DNA of 64,000 bases from Algoriphagus terrigena DSM 22685. GTDB lineage: Bacteria > Bacteroidota > Bacteroidia > Cytophagales > Cyclobacteriaceae. The DNA lies in contig NZ_AUBW01000017.1 of the NCBI RefSeq assembly GCF_000429445.1, forward strand, positions 62,001 to 126,000. The letters are read 5' to 3'. The notes below the pieces were generated by a model, which worked only from the letters and a program-made list of their open reading frames with translations, was not told the DNA's origin and ran no database searches. The translations under genes and the position numbers were made by a program. Below are positions 1 through 10,700 of this stretch, piece by piece (within the stretch, counting starts at the first letter, position 1; the number at the start of each line of letters is the position of its first letter).

Positions 1-50
1 TTTGCATGCCCGAATTCAAAATCCTCGAAGCGATCAACCGCATCAAATAA
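1..50 (+). CDS. C-terminal end of a probable class I/II aminotransferase (partial)
   Basis: Frame 3 is open from the left edge to a TAA at 48-50 and reads CMPEFKILEAINRIK, which resembles the last helix of class I/II aminotransferases. The gene enters from outside the window, so only about 15 codons are visible. An aminotransferase immediately before prephenate dehydrogenase is a common order in aromatic amino acid operons of Bacteroidota, which supports the guess. The tail is too short to prove the family. Confidence 0.45.
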   Translation, partial: CMPEFKILEAINRIK

Positions 51-59
51 AACCCTGTC

Positions 60-150
60 ATGAAATCGAGCATATAGACGGCCAAACACACTGGAGTAAT
101 TATCAACCTTGCGAGATTCCATGTGGCCGATAAAAGTAAACTATATACAC
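60..150 (+). repeat. Intergenic element, copy A (upstream of tyrA)
   Basis: The gap before tyrA carries GAAATCGAGC at 62-71 and GCGAGATTCC at 111-120, 49 bases apart start to start. The same two blocks occur upstream of the kelch gene (near 13,672) and of lpxC-fabZ (near 58,887). In this copy the second block lies 40 bases before the ATG. Function unknown; it could be a dispersed repeat or a leader/operator element. Confidence 0.5.
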
Positions 151-999
151 ATGAAAAAAATACACATCATCGGACTTGGCCTTTTGGGAGGCTCATTTGG
201 CCTGGGTGCCAGACAGAAGTTCCCTGAATTGATCATCACTGGAGCAGATGCCAACCCCCAAAACCTTGCCGATGCCTTGACCTTGGGCATCATTACCGAG
301 GCAAAAGAAACCCCGGATGCCGATACCGATCTGGTAATCCTGGCCACGCCGGCGGATACGCTGGGCGATTTGGCTCTGAAAACATTGGCGGAAGTCAAAC
401 AAAACACCTTGGTTTTCGATGTGGGCTCGACCAAAGGCAAGCTTTGCGCTTTACTGGCTAAGCATCCGAAGCGGAATCAATATTTGGCTGCGCACCCAAT
501 CGCCGGCACGGAATACTCCGGACCAAAAGCTGCCTCAGTAGACCTCTTGGACAAAAAAGTCCTGATCATCTGTGAACTGGAAAAAACCGACTTGCACCTG
601 AAGGAAAAGGCTTATCGGCTTTTTGAAGCGTTGAATCTGAAACTCAGATTCATGGATCCTGAAGAGCACGATCTTCACCTGGCTTTTGTCTCGCACCTAT
701 CCCATATTTCCTCCTTTATGCTCGGGGAGACGGTCCTTCAGAAGATGGCTGACGAAAAAAACATCTTTGACATGGCAGGTTCCGGCTTTGCCTCCACCGT
801 ACGACTGGCCAAATCCAGCCCGGCGATGTGGGCGCCGATCTTCACCGAAAACAAAGAAAACATCCTCAGCGCGATGGACGGCTACATCGCCAACCTAACC
901 GCATTTCGCAACAAAATCGCAGCCGAAGACCACAAGGGACTTTTCGACGAAATGTCAGAGATCAACAAGATTCGGGAGATCTTGGACATGGGGAAATAG
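151..999 (+). CDS. tyrA: Prephenate dehydrogenase (TyrA)
   Basis: Oxidises prephenate to 4-hydroxyphenylpyruvate with NAD(P)+, the committed step of tyrosine synthesis in the cytoplasm. The protein opens with a dinucleotide-binding motif (GLGLLGGSFG), followed by the family signatures HPIAGTEYSG in the middle and HLSHISSF further on. An in-frame TTG lies upstream at 109, but the ATG at 151 puts the Rossmann strand at residues 2-12 as is usual, and gives 282 aa, normal for a stand-alone TyrA. No fused chorismate mutase or ACT domain is seen. It follows the end of a probable aminotransferase gene, which fits an aromatic amino acid operon that begins outside the window. A terminator follows. Confidence 0.92.
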   Translation: MKKIHIIGLGLLGGSFGLGARQKFPELIITGADANPQNLADALTLGIITEAKETPDADTDLVILATPADTLGDLALKTLAEVKQNTLVFDVGSTKGKLCALLAKHPKRNQYLAAHPIAGTEYSGPKAASVDLLDKKVLIICELEKTDLHLKEKAYRLFEALNLKLRFMDPEEHDLHLAFVSHLSHISSFMLGETVLQKMADEKNIFDMAGSGFASTVRLAKSSPAMWAPIFTENKENILSAMDGYIANLTAFRNKIAAEDHKGLFDEMSEINKIREILDMGK

Positions 1000-1022
1000 A
1001 ACGGTTCGAAGTTTGAAACTTT

Positions 1023-1050
1023 AAAACCACGGAGGAATTCGTGGTTTTTT
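1023..1050 (+). terminator. Rho-independent terminator after tyrA
   Basis: AAAACCACG (1023-1031) pairs with CGTGGTTTT (1040-1048) and runs into a T tract. It ends the tyrA transcript. Confidence 0.75.
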
Positions 1051-1322
1051 CATTTGCAAAAGTCTGAAATGAGGCTCCTCACGAGTGCATCCGTTCGAGC
1101 GATGATACTCTTCAAATTTCTTGACAAAACTCATCCTAATTAATTGATTTTTTATACAAAGTATTCTTTTTAAAGCCCTGAAAAATCCCTTAATTCAGGT
1201 CACTTTAAGTAACATGGGGCTGAAAACGGCTGTCTCAAAAAGAGCCAACCCATCGAGCGGTCAATGAAAATCATTTAGTGACTTAATCACCTAGCTCGGT
1301 CGATCCGAATCTAATTCCCCTT
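1051..1322. other. Intergenic region without a recognisable gene
   Basis: AT-rich spacer between the tyrA terminator and the ASPIC protein gene. I see no ORF with coding character, no RNA gene and no clear Bacteroidota promoter, although the promoter of the downstream two-gene operon must lie here. Confidence 0.6.
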
Positions 1323-4300
1323 ATGAGTCCTCGTTCCCAAATCAGGCACAAAACGCTTTTAACGATCTTCCTCACCTGTCTCGTCCAGCTCGCACTGGGA
1401 CAGGCATTTTCGTCAAAATTCGAAGCCGTCCCCCCCAAGAAAAGTAATATCACTTTCAAAAATCAGCTTTCGGAGAACGACAAAAACAACATTCTACGGT
1501 ACGAATACTTCTACAACGGAGGAGGCGTCGCCGTAGGAGATTTGGACAACGACGGACTGGACGACATTTTCTTTACCGGAAATATGACCGACAACAAACT
1601 CTACCGCAACCTGGGCGGATTGAAGTTTGAAGACATCACCAAGTCTGCGGGAGTAGCTGGAAAAAGCACCTGGACGACCGGCGTAAGCATGGCTGACGTG
1701 AACGGCGACGGACTGCTGGACATTTATGTCTGCTACTCTGGCAAAGGCGCACCAGAGAAACGAAAAAATGAACTCTGGATCAACCTTGGCAAGTTCAAGT
1801 TTGCAGAGCAATCGGAAGAATTCGGCATCGCCGACCCGTCCAACAGCACCCAGGGACTGTTTTTTGATTTCGACATTGACGGAGATCTGGATTTGTTTCT
1901 CCTTAACCACCACATCCAGGTTGTCAATGCCATTGAATTTGACTCAGCGCGGGCCAAGCGGCATCCTTATGCTGGAGACAAGCTGTATGAAAACGTCGAT
2001 GGAAAATTCCAGGACATCAGCGAAAAAGCCGGTATCAAGGGTTACTCCTTGGGATTTGGCCTGGCTGTACTGGCGGCTGACATCAATCAGGACGGCTGGC
2101 CCGACCTGCTGGTGACCAACGATTACATCGAGCCTGACTACCTGTACATCAACAACGGAGACGGGACTTTTTCGGATCGTCTCACGGAAAACTTCCAGCA
2201 CATCTCCCACTTCTCCATGGGCGCGGATATCGCCGACATCAACAACGACGGACTGCCGGATGTCTTCACGCTGGACATGCTGCCCGAGGACAATCAGCGC
2301 CAAAAACTCCTCTACGGTCCAGAAAACTACGAGCAGTATGCGCTGATGATCAAGCAGGGCTTTCACCATCAAAACATGCGTAACATGCTTCAGCTCAATC
2401 AGGGCAGCGGGGCGTTTTCCGAGATCGGGCAGATGGCAGGCATCTCCAACACGGACTGGAGCTGGTCGGCGCTATTTTTTGACGCGAACAATGACGGGAC
2501 CAAAGACCTCTTCATCACCAATGGCTACTACCGCGACTATACCAATCGGGACTTCTTGAAGTACAAAGGGGACTATTATTTCAAGCAGGCGATAGCCGGA
2601 GAAAAAGCCGACACGCTTCACCTAGTGACCTCGATGACCTCCACACCTGTCCATGATTATTTCTTCGAAAATCAGGGAGATCTCGAATTCTCCAATCGCT
2701 CGACGGAAGCAGGCTTTGCAGCCAAAGACTTCTCGTCAGGTGCCGCATATGCCGATCTGGACAACGACGGCGACCTAGATCTCGTGGTTTCCCGCCTGAA
2801 TGAAGCTGCAGGAATCTTTGAAAACAAAAGTAACGCCGGCTCTTGGCTACAAGTAGAGCTGCGAGAAAACTCCAAAAACCGGTTTGGCGTCGGCTCAAAG
2901 CTCGCCGCGTTCTCAAAAGGACATACGCAAGTACTTGAATTAAATCCAACCCGGGGATTTCAGTCCTCCAGCACCTTTCGCCTTCATCTTGGTTTTGGAG
3001 AAGATCAGCAGCTAGACAGCCTACAGGTCATCTGGCCCGACCAGTCTGTTCAGACCTTGTCAAAGCCGGGTCTGAATCAATTACTGAAGATTGAAAAGGA
3101 AGATGGACTTCTGTCCTATCGACCCGTTGACAAGAGTGAAGGTCTCTTGACCAAACTAGCTTCATCTCCCGATTTCGTGGCCGGATCAGCTTCCTACAAC
3201 GACTTCAAGCGCCAGCCGCTGATGATCACCATGCCCAGTCACCTCGGGCCTGTGATGGCCAAAGCGGATCTGGATGGAAACGGAATCGACGAGTTGTTTA
3301 TTGGCGGCAGCAAAGGTTTCCCCGCGAAGATCTTTTCCTACAAGGATCTCACTTGGGCTCCCTACCGGGGTTTTAGATCTGCATCTGAGTTTACAGATGC
3401 TGTTGCGCTGTTTGAAGATTTCAATGGCGACGGAAAAACCGATCTTTTCATCGGGAGCGGGGGATATCACGACTATACCAGTGAGGACGAATCGCTGCGC
3501 GACCGTCTATTTCTGAATGACGGCAATGGCGTCCTGGTACCCAAACCCAATTTTCCCAATTACCGGATCAGCACCGGAGCTGCGGTAGCTTTGGATTTCA
3601 ATGGAGATGGCTTTCTGGATTTATTCGTCGGAGCGAGGTTGATTCCGGGAAGATACCCCGAGATCCCAAGCTCTAAACTTTTGCTCAACGACGGCAAAGG
3701 CGCATTTACGTTAATAGAAGAGGCACTGCCCCTTCAGGGAAAACTCGGCATGATCACCTCCGCCGTAGCACAGGATCTCAATGGGGACCAGGTCAAAGAC
3801 TTGGTCATCGTCGGCGAATACCTCAGTCCAAAAGCGCTGATCAACCAGGACGGACGCTTTGAAGACCAGTCCGAGCGATACTTCCCCACCAACACGTCCG
3901 GCTGGTGGAACAGTCTCGTGCAAGCAGACTTTGACGGAGATGGGGACTTGGATCTCTTTGCAGGAAACTTCGGTCTCAACACCCAGCTTGTAGCCAATCC
4001 GAAAAAGTCACTGCGCCTCTATGCCGCCGACTTTGACCAAAATGGCAGCATCGATCCGATTTTGGAATGCTTCATCGATGATGCTTACTACCCTTACGCC
4101 AGCCGCGACGAGCTGCTCGATCAGATGGTCGGAATGAGGAGCAAGTTTACGGACTATGCCTCCTACTCCAAGGCAAAACTCACGGACCTTTTCACCCCAG
4201 CAGAGCTCTCCCAAGCCCAGCTTTTGGAAGCCAACCATCTCGAATCGACTTATTTTGAAAACACTGAAGCTGGTTTCGTACCTCACGCCCTGCCTCGGAT

Positions 4301-4601
4301 GGCACAAAGCTTCCCCGTCTATGCCCAACTGGTGACGGACGTGAACGGAGATGGCAATCTGGATGTGGTCTTGGGAGGAAATCAAAGTCAAAGCCGCATC
4401 CGAATCGGGAAAATCGATGCTGGATTGGGCTTGGTTTTGCTGGGGGACGGCACCGGTAATTTCAGCCCATTGAGTCTCAAAGAGTCCGGCCTAGCGATCA
4501 AAGGTGACATCAAATCAATCGTCGATCTCAAGATTGGCGATGACAACATTCTCGTCTTCGGAGTGAATCAACAAAGAGTCGAAGCTTACCAAATACGATG
4601 A
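1323..4601 (+). CDS. FG-GAP/VCBS repeat protein with ASPIC/UnbV domain
   Basis: Large exported protein of 1092 aa with an N-terminal signal peptide (cleavage probably after LALGQ near residue 27). I count about 14 calcium-loop motifs of the type DxDxDGxxD (for example DLDNDGLDD, DVNGDGLLD, DFDGDGDLD), which mark FG-GAP/VCBS beta-propeller blades. They fall in two blocks separated by an ASPIC/UnbV domain at roughly residues 520-590 (VGSKL...TRGFQSSS...LHLGFG...VIWPD). The family is common in Bacteroidota as secreted or surface-bound protein, and its molecular role is not established; carbohydrate or protein binding is usually assumed. Its stop codon overlaps the start of the haloperoxidase-like gene (ATGA), so the two are translationally coupled. 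No T9SS C-terminal domain is obvious. Confidence 0.88.
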   Translation: MSPRSQIRHKTLLTIFLTCLVQLALGQAFSSKFEAVPPKKSNITFKNQLSENDKNNILRYEYFYNGGGVAVGDLDNDGLDDIFFTGNMTDNKLYRNLGGLKFEDITKSAGVAGKSTWTTGVSMADVNGDGLLDIYVCYSGKGAPEKRKNELWINLGKFKFAEQSEEFGIADPSNSTQGLFFDFDIDGDLDLFLLNHHIQVVNAIEFDSARAKRHPYAGDKLYENVDGKFQDISEKAGIKGYSLGFGLAVLAADINQDGWPDLLVTNDYIEPDYLYINNGDGTFSDRLTENFQHISHFSMGADIADINNDGLPDVFTLDMLPEDNQRQKLLYGPENYEQYALMIKQGFHHQNMRNMLQLNQGSGAFSEIGQMAGISNTDWSWSALFFDANNDGTKDLFITNGYYRDYTNRDFLKYKGDYYFKQAIAGEKADTLHLVTSMTSTPVHDYFFENQGDLEFSNRSTEAGFAAKDFSSGAAYADLDNDGDLDLVVSRLNEAAGIFENKSNAGSWLQVELRENSKNRFGVGSKLAAFSKGHTQVLELNPTRGFQSSSTFRLHLGFGEDQQLDSLQVIWPDQSVQTLSKPGLNQLLKIEKEDGLLSYRPVDKSEGLLTKLASSPDFVAGSASYNDFKRQPLMITMPSHLGPVMAKADLDGNGIDELFIGGSKGFPAKIFSYKDLTWAPYRGFRSASEFTDAVALFEDFNGDGKTDLFIGSGGYHDYTSEDESLRDRLFLNDGNGVLVPKPNFPNYRISTGAAVALDFNGDGFLDLFVGARLIPGRYPEIPSSKLLLNDGKGAFTLIEEALPLQGKLGMITSAVAQDLNGDQVKDLVIVGEYLSPKALINQDGRFEDQSERYFPTNTSGWWNSLVQADFDGDGDLDLFAGNFGLNTQLVANPKKSLRLYAADFDQNGSIDPILECFIDDAYYPYASRDELLDQMVGMRSKFTDYASYSKAKLTDLFTPAELSQAQLLEANHLESTYFENTEAGFVPHALPRMAQSFPVYAQLVTDVNGDGNLDVVLGGNQSQSRIRIGKIDAGLGLVLLGDGTGNFSPLSLKESGLAIKGDIKSIVDLKIGDDNILVFGVNQQRVEAYQIR

Positions 4602-5923
4602 AAAAGTATCTCAAGCATGTCATCTTTCTTCTGCTTTTGACGTGGAGCAGCCCGTTTCTTTTGGCCCAAAAGAAGCAACCGGATTGGTCAAAGATCTACG
4701 CGGAGCAGCTTTTTCACATCACCACAGTCATGGTGACGGATGTGGCCAGCCCGCCCGTGGCAGCCAGAATCTACGCTTACACCAATCTGGCTCCTTATCG
4801 GGTTCTCCAAGAATCGGGAGTGAACTTCAAGCACGCAGACATCCTGAGACAGTCCAAGATCCAGGGTCAAATGTCTCCTCTTTCCTTGGAAAAAGTAGCT
4901 TCTCCAGAGTTTGCTGCGATCTATGCGATGTTTTTGGTGGGGGAGAAAGTCATGCCTTCGGGCTACTTGCTTCGGGAAAAACAAAACGACTGGAAAGAGT
5001 GGGGACTAAAAACCAAGATCGTCAACACCAAGAATCTGGAGGCTCATATGGCTTTTGCAAAGTCAATCGCCGACCAGGTACTGGCCTCCGCCAAGACTGA
5101 CGGCTATCTGCAACTCACCGCTATGAACCGCTATACGCCGGTGGAAGGTCCCGGCTATTGGTATCCCACGCCGCCAGCATACATGTCGGCAATAGAGCCG
5201 GAATGGAAAACCATGAGGACCTTTTTCCTTCAAAATCTCAATGACTTTGCTCCACTTCCAATGGCGGCATTTAACATGGAGACAGGTAGTTCTTTTCAAA
5301 AACAGACCATGGAAGTCTACGAGCTGGGTAAAAATCTCAGCACAGAAGAGCGCTTGATCGCTAATTTCTGGGATTGCAATCCTTTCAAGGTGGAGTTTGC
5401 GGGACACATGTCGATAGGTGTGAAGAAAATCTCGCCGGGAGGACATTGGATGGGGATCACAGGCATCGCAGCTCAAAAAGCCCGGCTGGATTTTACCGAA
5501 ACCACTTACCTCCATGCCCTGCTTGGCATGACCCTCCACGACGCCTTCGTCTCTTGCTGGAAGGCCAAATACGACACGCATCGAATCCGTCCAGAGACGG
5601 TGATCAATCAGCACATTGATCAAAGTTGGAAGCCACTACTCCAGACTCCTCCATTTCCGGAATATTCCTCTGGACACTCCGTAATCAGCAGTGCCGCTTC
5701 CGTTATCCTAACGGCCTATTTGGGAGACGACTTCGCGTTCACCGACAATTCTGAAGTGTATTTCGGCTTGCCTGAGCGGGAATTTAGCTCGTTTTTTCAG
5801 GCTTCTGACGAAGCAGCCATTTCACGGCTCTATGGAGGAATTCACTTCCGGGATGCGATCGAAAACGGAGTCTCCCAAGGGAAAAAGATCGGCACATCGA
5901 TCTGGGAAAATCTAGCCAAATAA
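4598..5923 (+). CDS. Vanadium-dependent haloperoxidase/PAP2-superfamily protein
   Basis: 441 aa with a signal peptide (core LLLLTWSSPFLLA). The C-terminal half holds the vanadate/phosphate-binding set of this superfamily: K322 with RP at 331-332, SGH at 358-360, and R410 with H416 six residues later in RLYGGIHFRD. These match the residues that bind vanadate in fungal chloroperoxidase and phosphate in PAP2 phosphatases. The enzyme could therefore oxidise halides with peroxide or hydrolyse phosphoesters; sequence alone does not decide. It overlaps the upstream ASPIC gene by four bases. This pairing of ASPIC and haloperoxidase-like genes is recurrent in Bacteroidota (recollection, not checked). 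Confidence 0.85.
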   Translation: MKKYLKHVIFLLLLTWSSPFLLAQKKQPDWSKIYAEQLFHITTVMVTDVASPPVAARIYAYTNLAPYRVLQESGVNFKHADILRQSKIQGQMSPLSLEKVASPEFAAIYAMFLVGEKVMPSGYLLREKQNDWKEWGLKTKIVNTKNLEAHMAFAKSIADQVLASAKTDGYLQLTAMNRYTPVEGPGYWYPTPPAYMSAIEPEWKTMRTFFLQNLNDFAPLPMAAFNMETGSSFQKQTMEVYELGKNLSTEERLIANFWDCNPFKVEFAGHMSIGVKKISPGGHWMGITGIAAQKARLDFTETTYLHALLGMTLHDAFVSCWKAKYDTHRIRPETVINQHIDQSWKPLLQTPPFPEYSSGHSVISSAASVILTAYLGDDFAFTDNSEVYFGLPEREFSSFFQASDEAAISRLYGGIHFRDAIENGVSQGKKIGTSIWENLAK

Positions 5924-6065
5924 AGCCAAAGAGCTTGATCTGAGCTTTTGGGGAATACCGGATAGCTACGACTCGATCCGTTTATCGGCGAATTCTGTGG
6001 GGAGCTTACCGACCAATCCAAAACTCTTAGAGCACGACATCTCCTCAGTCCAAAAACTTTTCAGC

Positions 6066-6104
6066 AAAAAAAAGAGGCCCTGGACGCATCCAGAACCTCT
6101 TTCA
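6066..6104 (-). terminator. Terminator of the susC-susD operon
   Basis: AGAGG-CC-CTGGA and TCCAG-AA-CCTCT form a hairpin with a small internal loop at about 6073-6100. The run of A at its left gives a U tract on the minus strand, just after the susD stop codon. Confidence 0.75.
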
Positions 6105-6121
6105 ATAAACTCAGGGAGAAA

Positions 6122-7699
6122 TTAATTTCCTCCGTCCCACCACATTTTGGTGGCGAATAGATCGCCGCCCATTCTGGTGGCAGCATCCTGATAGTTTGCA
6201 GGATTGGAACCAATTTCATTTTCCCAGTATTTCAATCTTCTAGGTATAAAGTTGCCCTCGAATGCATTTGGATCCTGGGTCGGAGTCAGTTCCGGATAGC
6301 CGGTTCTTCTCCAGTTGGACCAAGACTCAATGTCATTCAAGTAAGTAGCAGCCCAGTATTCCTCACCGATCAGGCGGAGTTTGTCTTCATTGCCTGCCGC
6401 AGCAAAGCCTCTTCCTGAGATATAGGCCTGGATTTCCTGTGGAGTTCTGGCAAAGGAAGGATCAAACAACTCCCAAGATCTGATAGCAGCAGTCACACCT
6501 TTGTTAAAATGCTCAGAAGCATCTGAAGCGATCCAGCCTTTCAACGAAGCCTCAGCTTTCATCAATTCCACCTCAGCATAAGAGATCAAGTAATATGGAT
6601 CTTCCCAATCAAGATATTTCAGGTTTAGCATAGAGAAAATCCAGTTACCATTGGTAAGAGAGTTAAACTCTGCAAGCTCTTCTGGCGACAAAAGCGGTCT
6701 AAGCGTGGTGGAGGTATATCCATTAGGCAAACCTTTTTGCGCAGCAGCATCAGTATCCCAGGTAGACGGGTCATCTGGGTTACCGGTAGCTCCAGCAACA
6801 ATGGTAAGTCTTGGATCGTTATTGGTTCTCATCCACTCTAGGAAAGTTTCCGAAATCTTGCAATCTCTAGAGTACTTGTTATTTCCCCAGTAGCCGTCAT
6901 TCAGACCATTTCTGTTCACACCCTGGGGCCCGGTTGCAAATTGGATAGTTGCCATATCATCGATAGATTCAAAAGCCCCGCTGTTGCTGGCTTCCACAAA
7001 CACTTCCTGAGCTCTTGCTGCATCCACATTGCTCATACGCATGGCGATTCTCATCAAAAGTGAGTTGGTAAATTTTCTCCACTTGGCGATATCACCTTCA
7101 TAAATAAAGTCTTGAGCTCCAAATCCTCTTGCAGATTCAGAAAATAACGCTCTGGCTTCAAGCAAATCAGCGATCATTGCAGAATAGACTTCCTGCTGGC
7201 TGTCATACTTTGGAAACCAATATTCTGGACCGTCCAAACCTTTTCCAGCTTCAGAATAAGGGATATCACCGTAGATATCGGTCATTCTGTGCAGATCGAA
7301 TACTTGCAACACGATGGATGCCGCACGGAAATTATCCATGGTAGGATCATCCTGAGTCTGAGTGATTACGTGCTGAAGCAATCTAACCACATTGGTGTAG
7401 TGACTTTCCATATAAGCTCCGCTGTATTGGGCATTATACAAGTATTTGTCACCGCTGAAATAACTTGCTGTAGAAGCTGTGTGCTGAATCATCGTAGCCG
7501 CATAGAGCATCGGCACCCGGGTATTTTCATATTCTGAAGCTATTCTCAAAGTACCCAAAGAGAACAGATAGGCCATATCTATAGTAGTGGCTGCATTCTT
7601 GTCTACGTTCAAGTCCAAGAGGGCGCTTTCGTCACAAGAGGAAAAAAGCCCAATAGAACCTGCCAGAAGAATAGCCGCTAGTTTATTAGTAAATTTCAT
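6122..7699 (-). CDS. SusD/RagB-like nutrient-binding outer membrane lipoprotein
   Basis: 525 aa with a lipoprotein signal (basic start, hydrophobic core, FSSC with the lipidated cysteine at residue 22). The body matches the SusD-like family typified by DLNVDKNAA near the N terminus, TPR-like helices in the middle, and the C-terminal WSNWRRTGYPEL followed by RRLKYW. It caps the SusC channel at the cell surface and binds the substrate before uptake. It lies 33 bases downstream of the susC-like gene and ends at a terminator, so the two form one operon. No glycoside hydrolase, sulfatase or peptidase is in this operon, so the substrate cannot be read from context. Confidence 0.93.
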   Translation of the reverse strand: MKFTNKLAAILLAGSIGLFSSCDESALLDLNVDKNAATTIDMAYLFSLGTLRIASEYENTRVPMLYAATMIQHTASTASYFSGDKYLYNAQYSGAYMESHYTNVVRLLQHVITQTQDDPTMDNFRAASIVLQVFDLHRMTDIYGDIPYSEAGKGLDGPEYWFPKYDSQQEVYSAMIADLLEARALFSESARGFGAQDFIYEGDIAKWRKFTNSLLMRIAMRMSNVDAARAQEVFVEASNSGAFESIDDMATIQFATGPQGVNRNGLNDGYWGNNKYSRDCKISETFLEWMRTNNDPRLTIVAGATGNPDDPSTWDTDAAAQKGLPNGYTSTTLRPLLSPEELAEFNSLTNGNWIFSMLNLKYLDWEDPYYLISYAEVELMKAEASLKGWIASDASEHFNKGVTAAIRSWELFDPSFARTPQEIQAYISGRGFAAAGNEDKLRLIGEEYWAATYLNDIESWSNWRRTGYPELTPTQDPNAFEGNFIPRRLKYWENEIGSNPANYQDAATRMGGDLFATKMWWDGGN

Positions 7700-7732
7700 A
7701 ATTCGCGTGTGTTTTTTGGTTTTACCAATTGA

Positions 7733-10700
7733 TTAGAAAGTAGCCGATAGGTTAAAGCCGAAACTTCTGTTGGTAGGCATGCCGAAATATTCCAAACCTT
7801 GTGAGTTGCCGTCCACTGCATAGGCAGATTCAGGATCTACGTTAGGGACATTAGACCACAACAGCGCCAGATTTCTGCCTACAAAGGAGAGAGAAAGGGT
7901 CTGAATCGGAGTGTTTTTCAAGAAACTGCTTGAGAAAGTATAGCCGAAGTTCAACTCTCTAAGTTTGGCAAATGAGGCATCGTACACGATGTTTTCAGTC
8001 ACCATAGCATATCGGTTGTAGTACTGATCGAGGGTATAATTGGCAGCATTGGCAGCATCTGCACCGATAGTCCAAGTATTAGCTTCACCGTTCACATCTA
8101 CTCCAGACACAGTCAGGTTGCCATCTCTTCCCACCAGGGTTTCTTCATGCAATCCGTAGGAATAAGCGAAATAGTTGGTACCGGACACCATGCTACCTCC
8201 ACTTCTGAAATCAATCAGGGTGTACAGTCTGAATCCTTTGTAGCTGAAGGTATTGCTGATACCGCCGGAGATTGGGTGACGGCCTTCGGCCAAAGTTTCC
8301 AAGCCAGCAGTAGTCACAGGGAAGCCATTGGCATCATATACTTTCTGACCGTCGATCGTAAGTTGCTTGTAGCCGGCAATCATACCAAGTGGTTCGCCCA
8401 CAATGTGTCGGATTGCTTCTCGCTGTAGACGGCTGTTGCCCAAATTAATAAATTCAATTGCCTCGCCGGCAGCGTTTTCGCCCAAGCTCAAGACCTCAGA
8501 TCGGTTGTTGGCAAAGTTGAAGGAAATATCCCATCTGAATTCTTTCGAAATCGGAGTGATGTTCAACAACAATTCAATCCCTTTGTTTCGCAATTCACCG
8601 ATATTGACAGTAGTGGATCCAAATCCTGAAGTACTGGAGATACCAGTATTGAGGATATCATCATTGGTCAATCTATTGTAATACGCGACATCCAGTCCAA
8701 GTCTGTTTTTGAAAAACCTCAAATCAGCACCGATTTCGTATTCGGTAGAAGTATAAGGCTTCAGGGTAGAGTTAGGAATAGATCCATTGTTTATTTGACC
8801 CAAGTTTCCACCCATGTGACCGTTACCAACCAATCCATATGTCAGATTGAGTGCATAAGGATTTGGTGCTCCACCACCCGCTTGGCCCCATGAACCTCTC
8901 ACTTTTGCAAAAGTGATCACTTCAGGAAGAGTAATCATATCACTGATCACTGCTGCTGCGCTGACAGATGGGTAAAACAGCTTGAAATTTTCTGGGGAAA
9001 GGGTTGAAAAATGATCTTCACGAGCGGTAACGTTCAAGAAAATCATGTTTTTGTAAGCCAGGTTAGCTGCAGCAAAGTAGGAGTTGATTCCATACTCAGA
9101 GAAGACGTAATCGATCGTCGGAGCGGCTACGTTTTTCACAGAATGCCAATAAGGAATAACTAGGTCATTTCCACCACCTCTAAGGCTTTCGGCAGTTCTT
9201 CTCATCCTGTTTCCACCAACAAAGCCGTCTAAAGCAAAGTCACCAAAGGTCTTATTGAATCCGATAAACAAATCAGCATTGTCCTCTCTGATGGTTCTCT
9301 CGGTGACGTTGTAATCACCTCTTGGCTTGTAAGCCGTACCATAAGGCTCGGAGCTGTCATCCACTCTGGATTGGAAATCCAAACCTACACGGCCTCTCAC
9401 ATACAACCAATCTGTGATATCGTACTGCAAAGACATATTTCCCAACAGTCTGTTGGTCTCATCTTCACGGTAGAACTGATAGGCTGCCCAATAAGGGTTG
9501 GTAGAGAAGGTGTTTTGCTGATAGCGGAGCTCAGTTCCGTCAGGATTTGCGCCAGGTTTGTTAGGATCTCCTTTCATCACATCCAAAGGAATATGACCAG
9601 GCTTCACCAACATGGAGAAGTTGGCGTTACCCGGGGAATCAGAAAGTCTAGGTCTGTTCAAGGCCTTCTGGAAAGTGTATTGACCATTTACCGCCAGGGT
9701 AAACTTGCCCAACTTGCTGTTGACATTGACATTGGCCACTCTTCTTTTGAATTCGGCATTTGGCATGATGTCATCGTTTGTCAAATCAGAGAATGAAAAA
9801 CGGTAGTTGGTGCTTTCGTTTCCACCATCGAACGCGATGGAGTTAGTCAAGGTGTAGGCTGTCTCATAGAAGTCAGAAAGTCCCTCGCCTGTATAAGAAT
9901 AAGGTCTGGATACATTGTCAAACTGAACCACCGGAGATCCATTGTACATCGATCCCCAACCGTTGGTAGCATCTTCCATCGCTTCTGTAGAAGAGGACGA
10001 CACTCTGCCGTCACGGCCCGGGCCATAAGTTCTTTGCCAGTTGGTCTGATCCCATACATTGTCAAACATAATGCTTGAATTGAAAGACACGCCAATGCCT
10101 TTTCTTGCCTTTCCGCTTTTGGTTGTAATCAGGATTACACCATTGGCAGCTCTGGCACCGTAGAGGGCAGCGGCAGCATTTCCTTTCAATACAGACATGC
10201 TCTCGATGTCATCCGGTGAGATCGAAGCAAGTCCGTCACCGGAGTCATTGCCACCCCACATCCCTGCGTTGCCAAGGTTTCCAGATTCGATCGGAATACC
10301 ATTGACTACATAGAGCGGCTGGTCATTTCCGGTCAGGGAAGATCCTCCCCGGATTACCACTCGGGTAGAACCCGCAGCACCAGTAGCCGGTGGAGTCACA
10401 TTCACCCCCGCCACTTTTCCTGAAAGCGCATTACCGGCGTTGATCGCTCTGGCTTCGGTAAATCTGTCCCCGTCGAGTTGGGTCACTGAGTAACCGAGGG
10501 CTTTCTTTTCGCGCTCCAAACCAAAGGCTGTCACGACTACTTCATTCAATTCACTGGCTTCCTCATCCAGGACCACATTCAGCTCGGATTGATTCCCGAC
10601 GGTAAACTCCTTGCTGGTGAACCCAATAAATGAAAATACCAAAACCGACTGCTCGGTCACCGAGATCGAGTACTCACCATCCACGTTGGTGGTGGTTCCC

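Noticed and set aside
109..150. Upstream TTG start for tyrA
   Set aside because: It adds 14 residues before the Rossmann motif and runs through the conserved intergenic element; the ATG at 151 fits the family.
1001..1012. GGTTCGAA, reminiscent of a tRNA T-loop (also near 13,611)
   Set aside because: No acceptor stem, anticodon arm or D-arm can be built around either copy.
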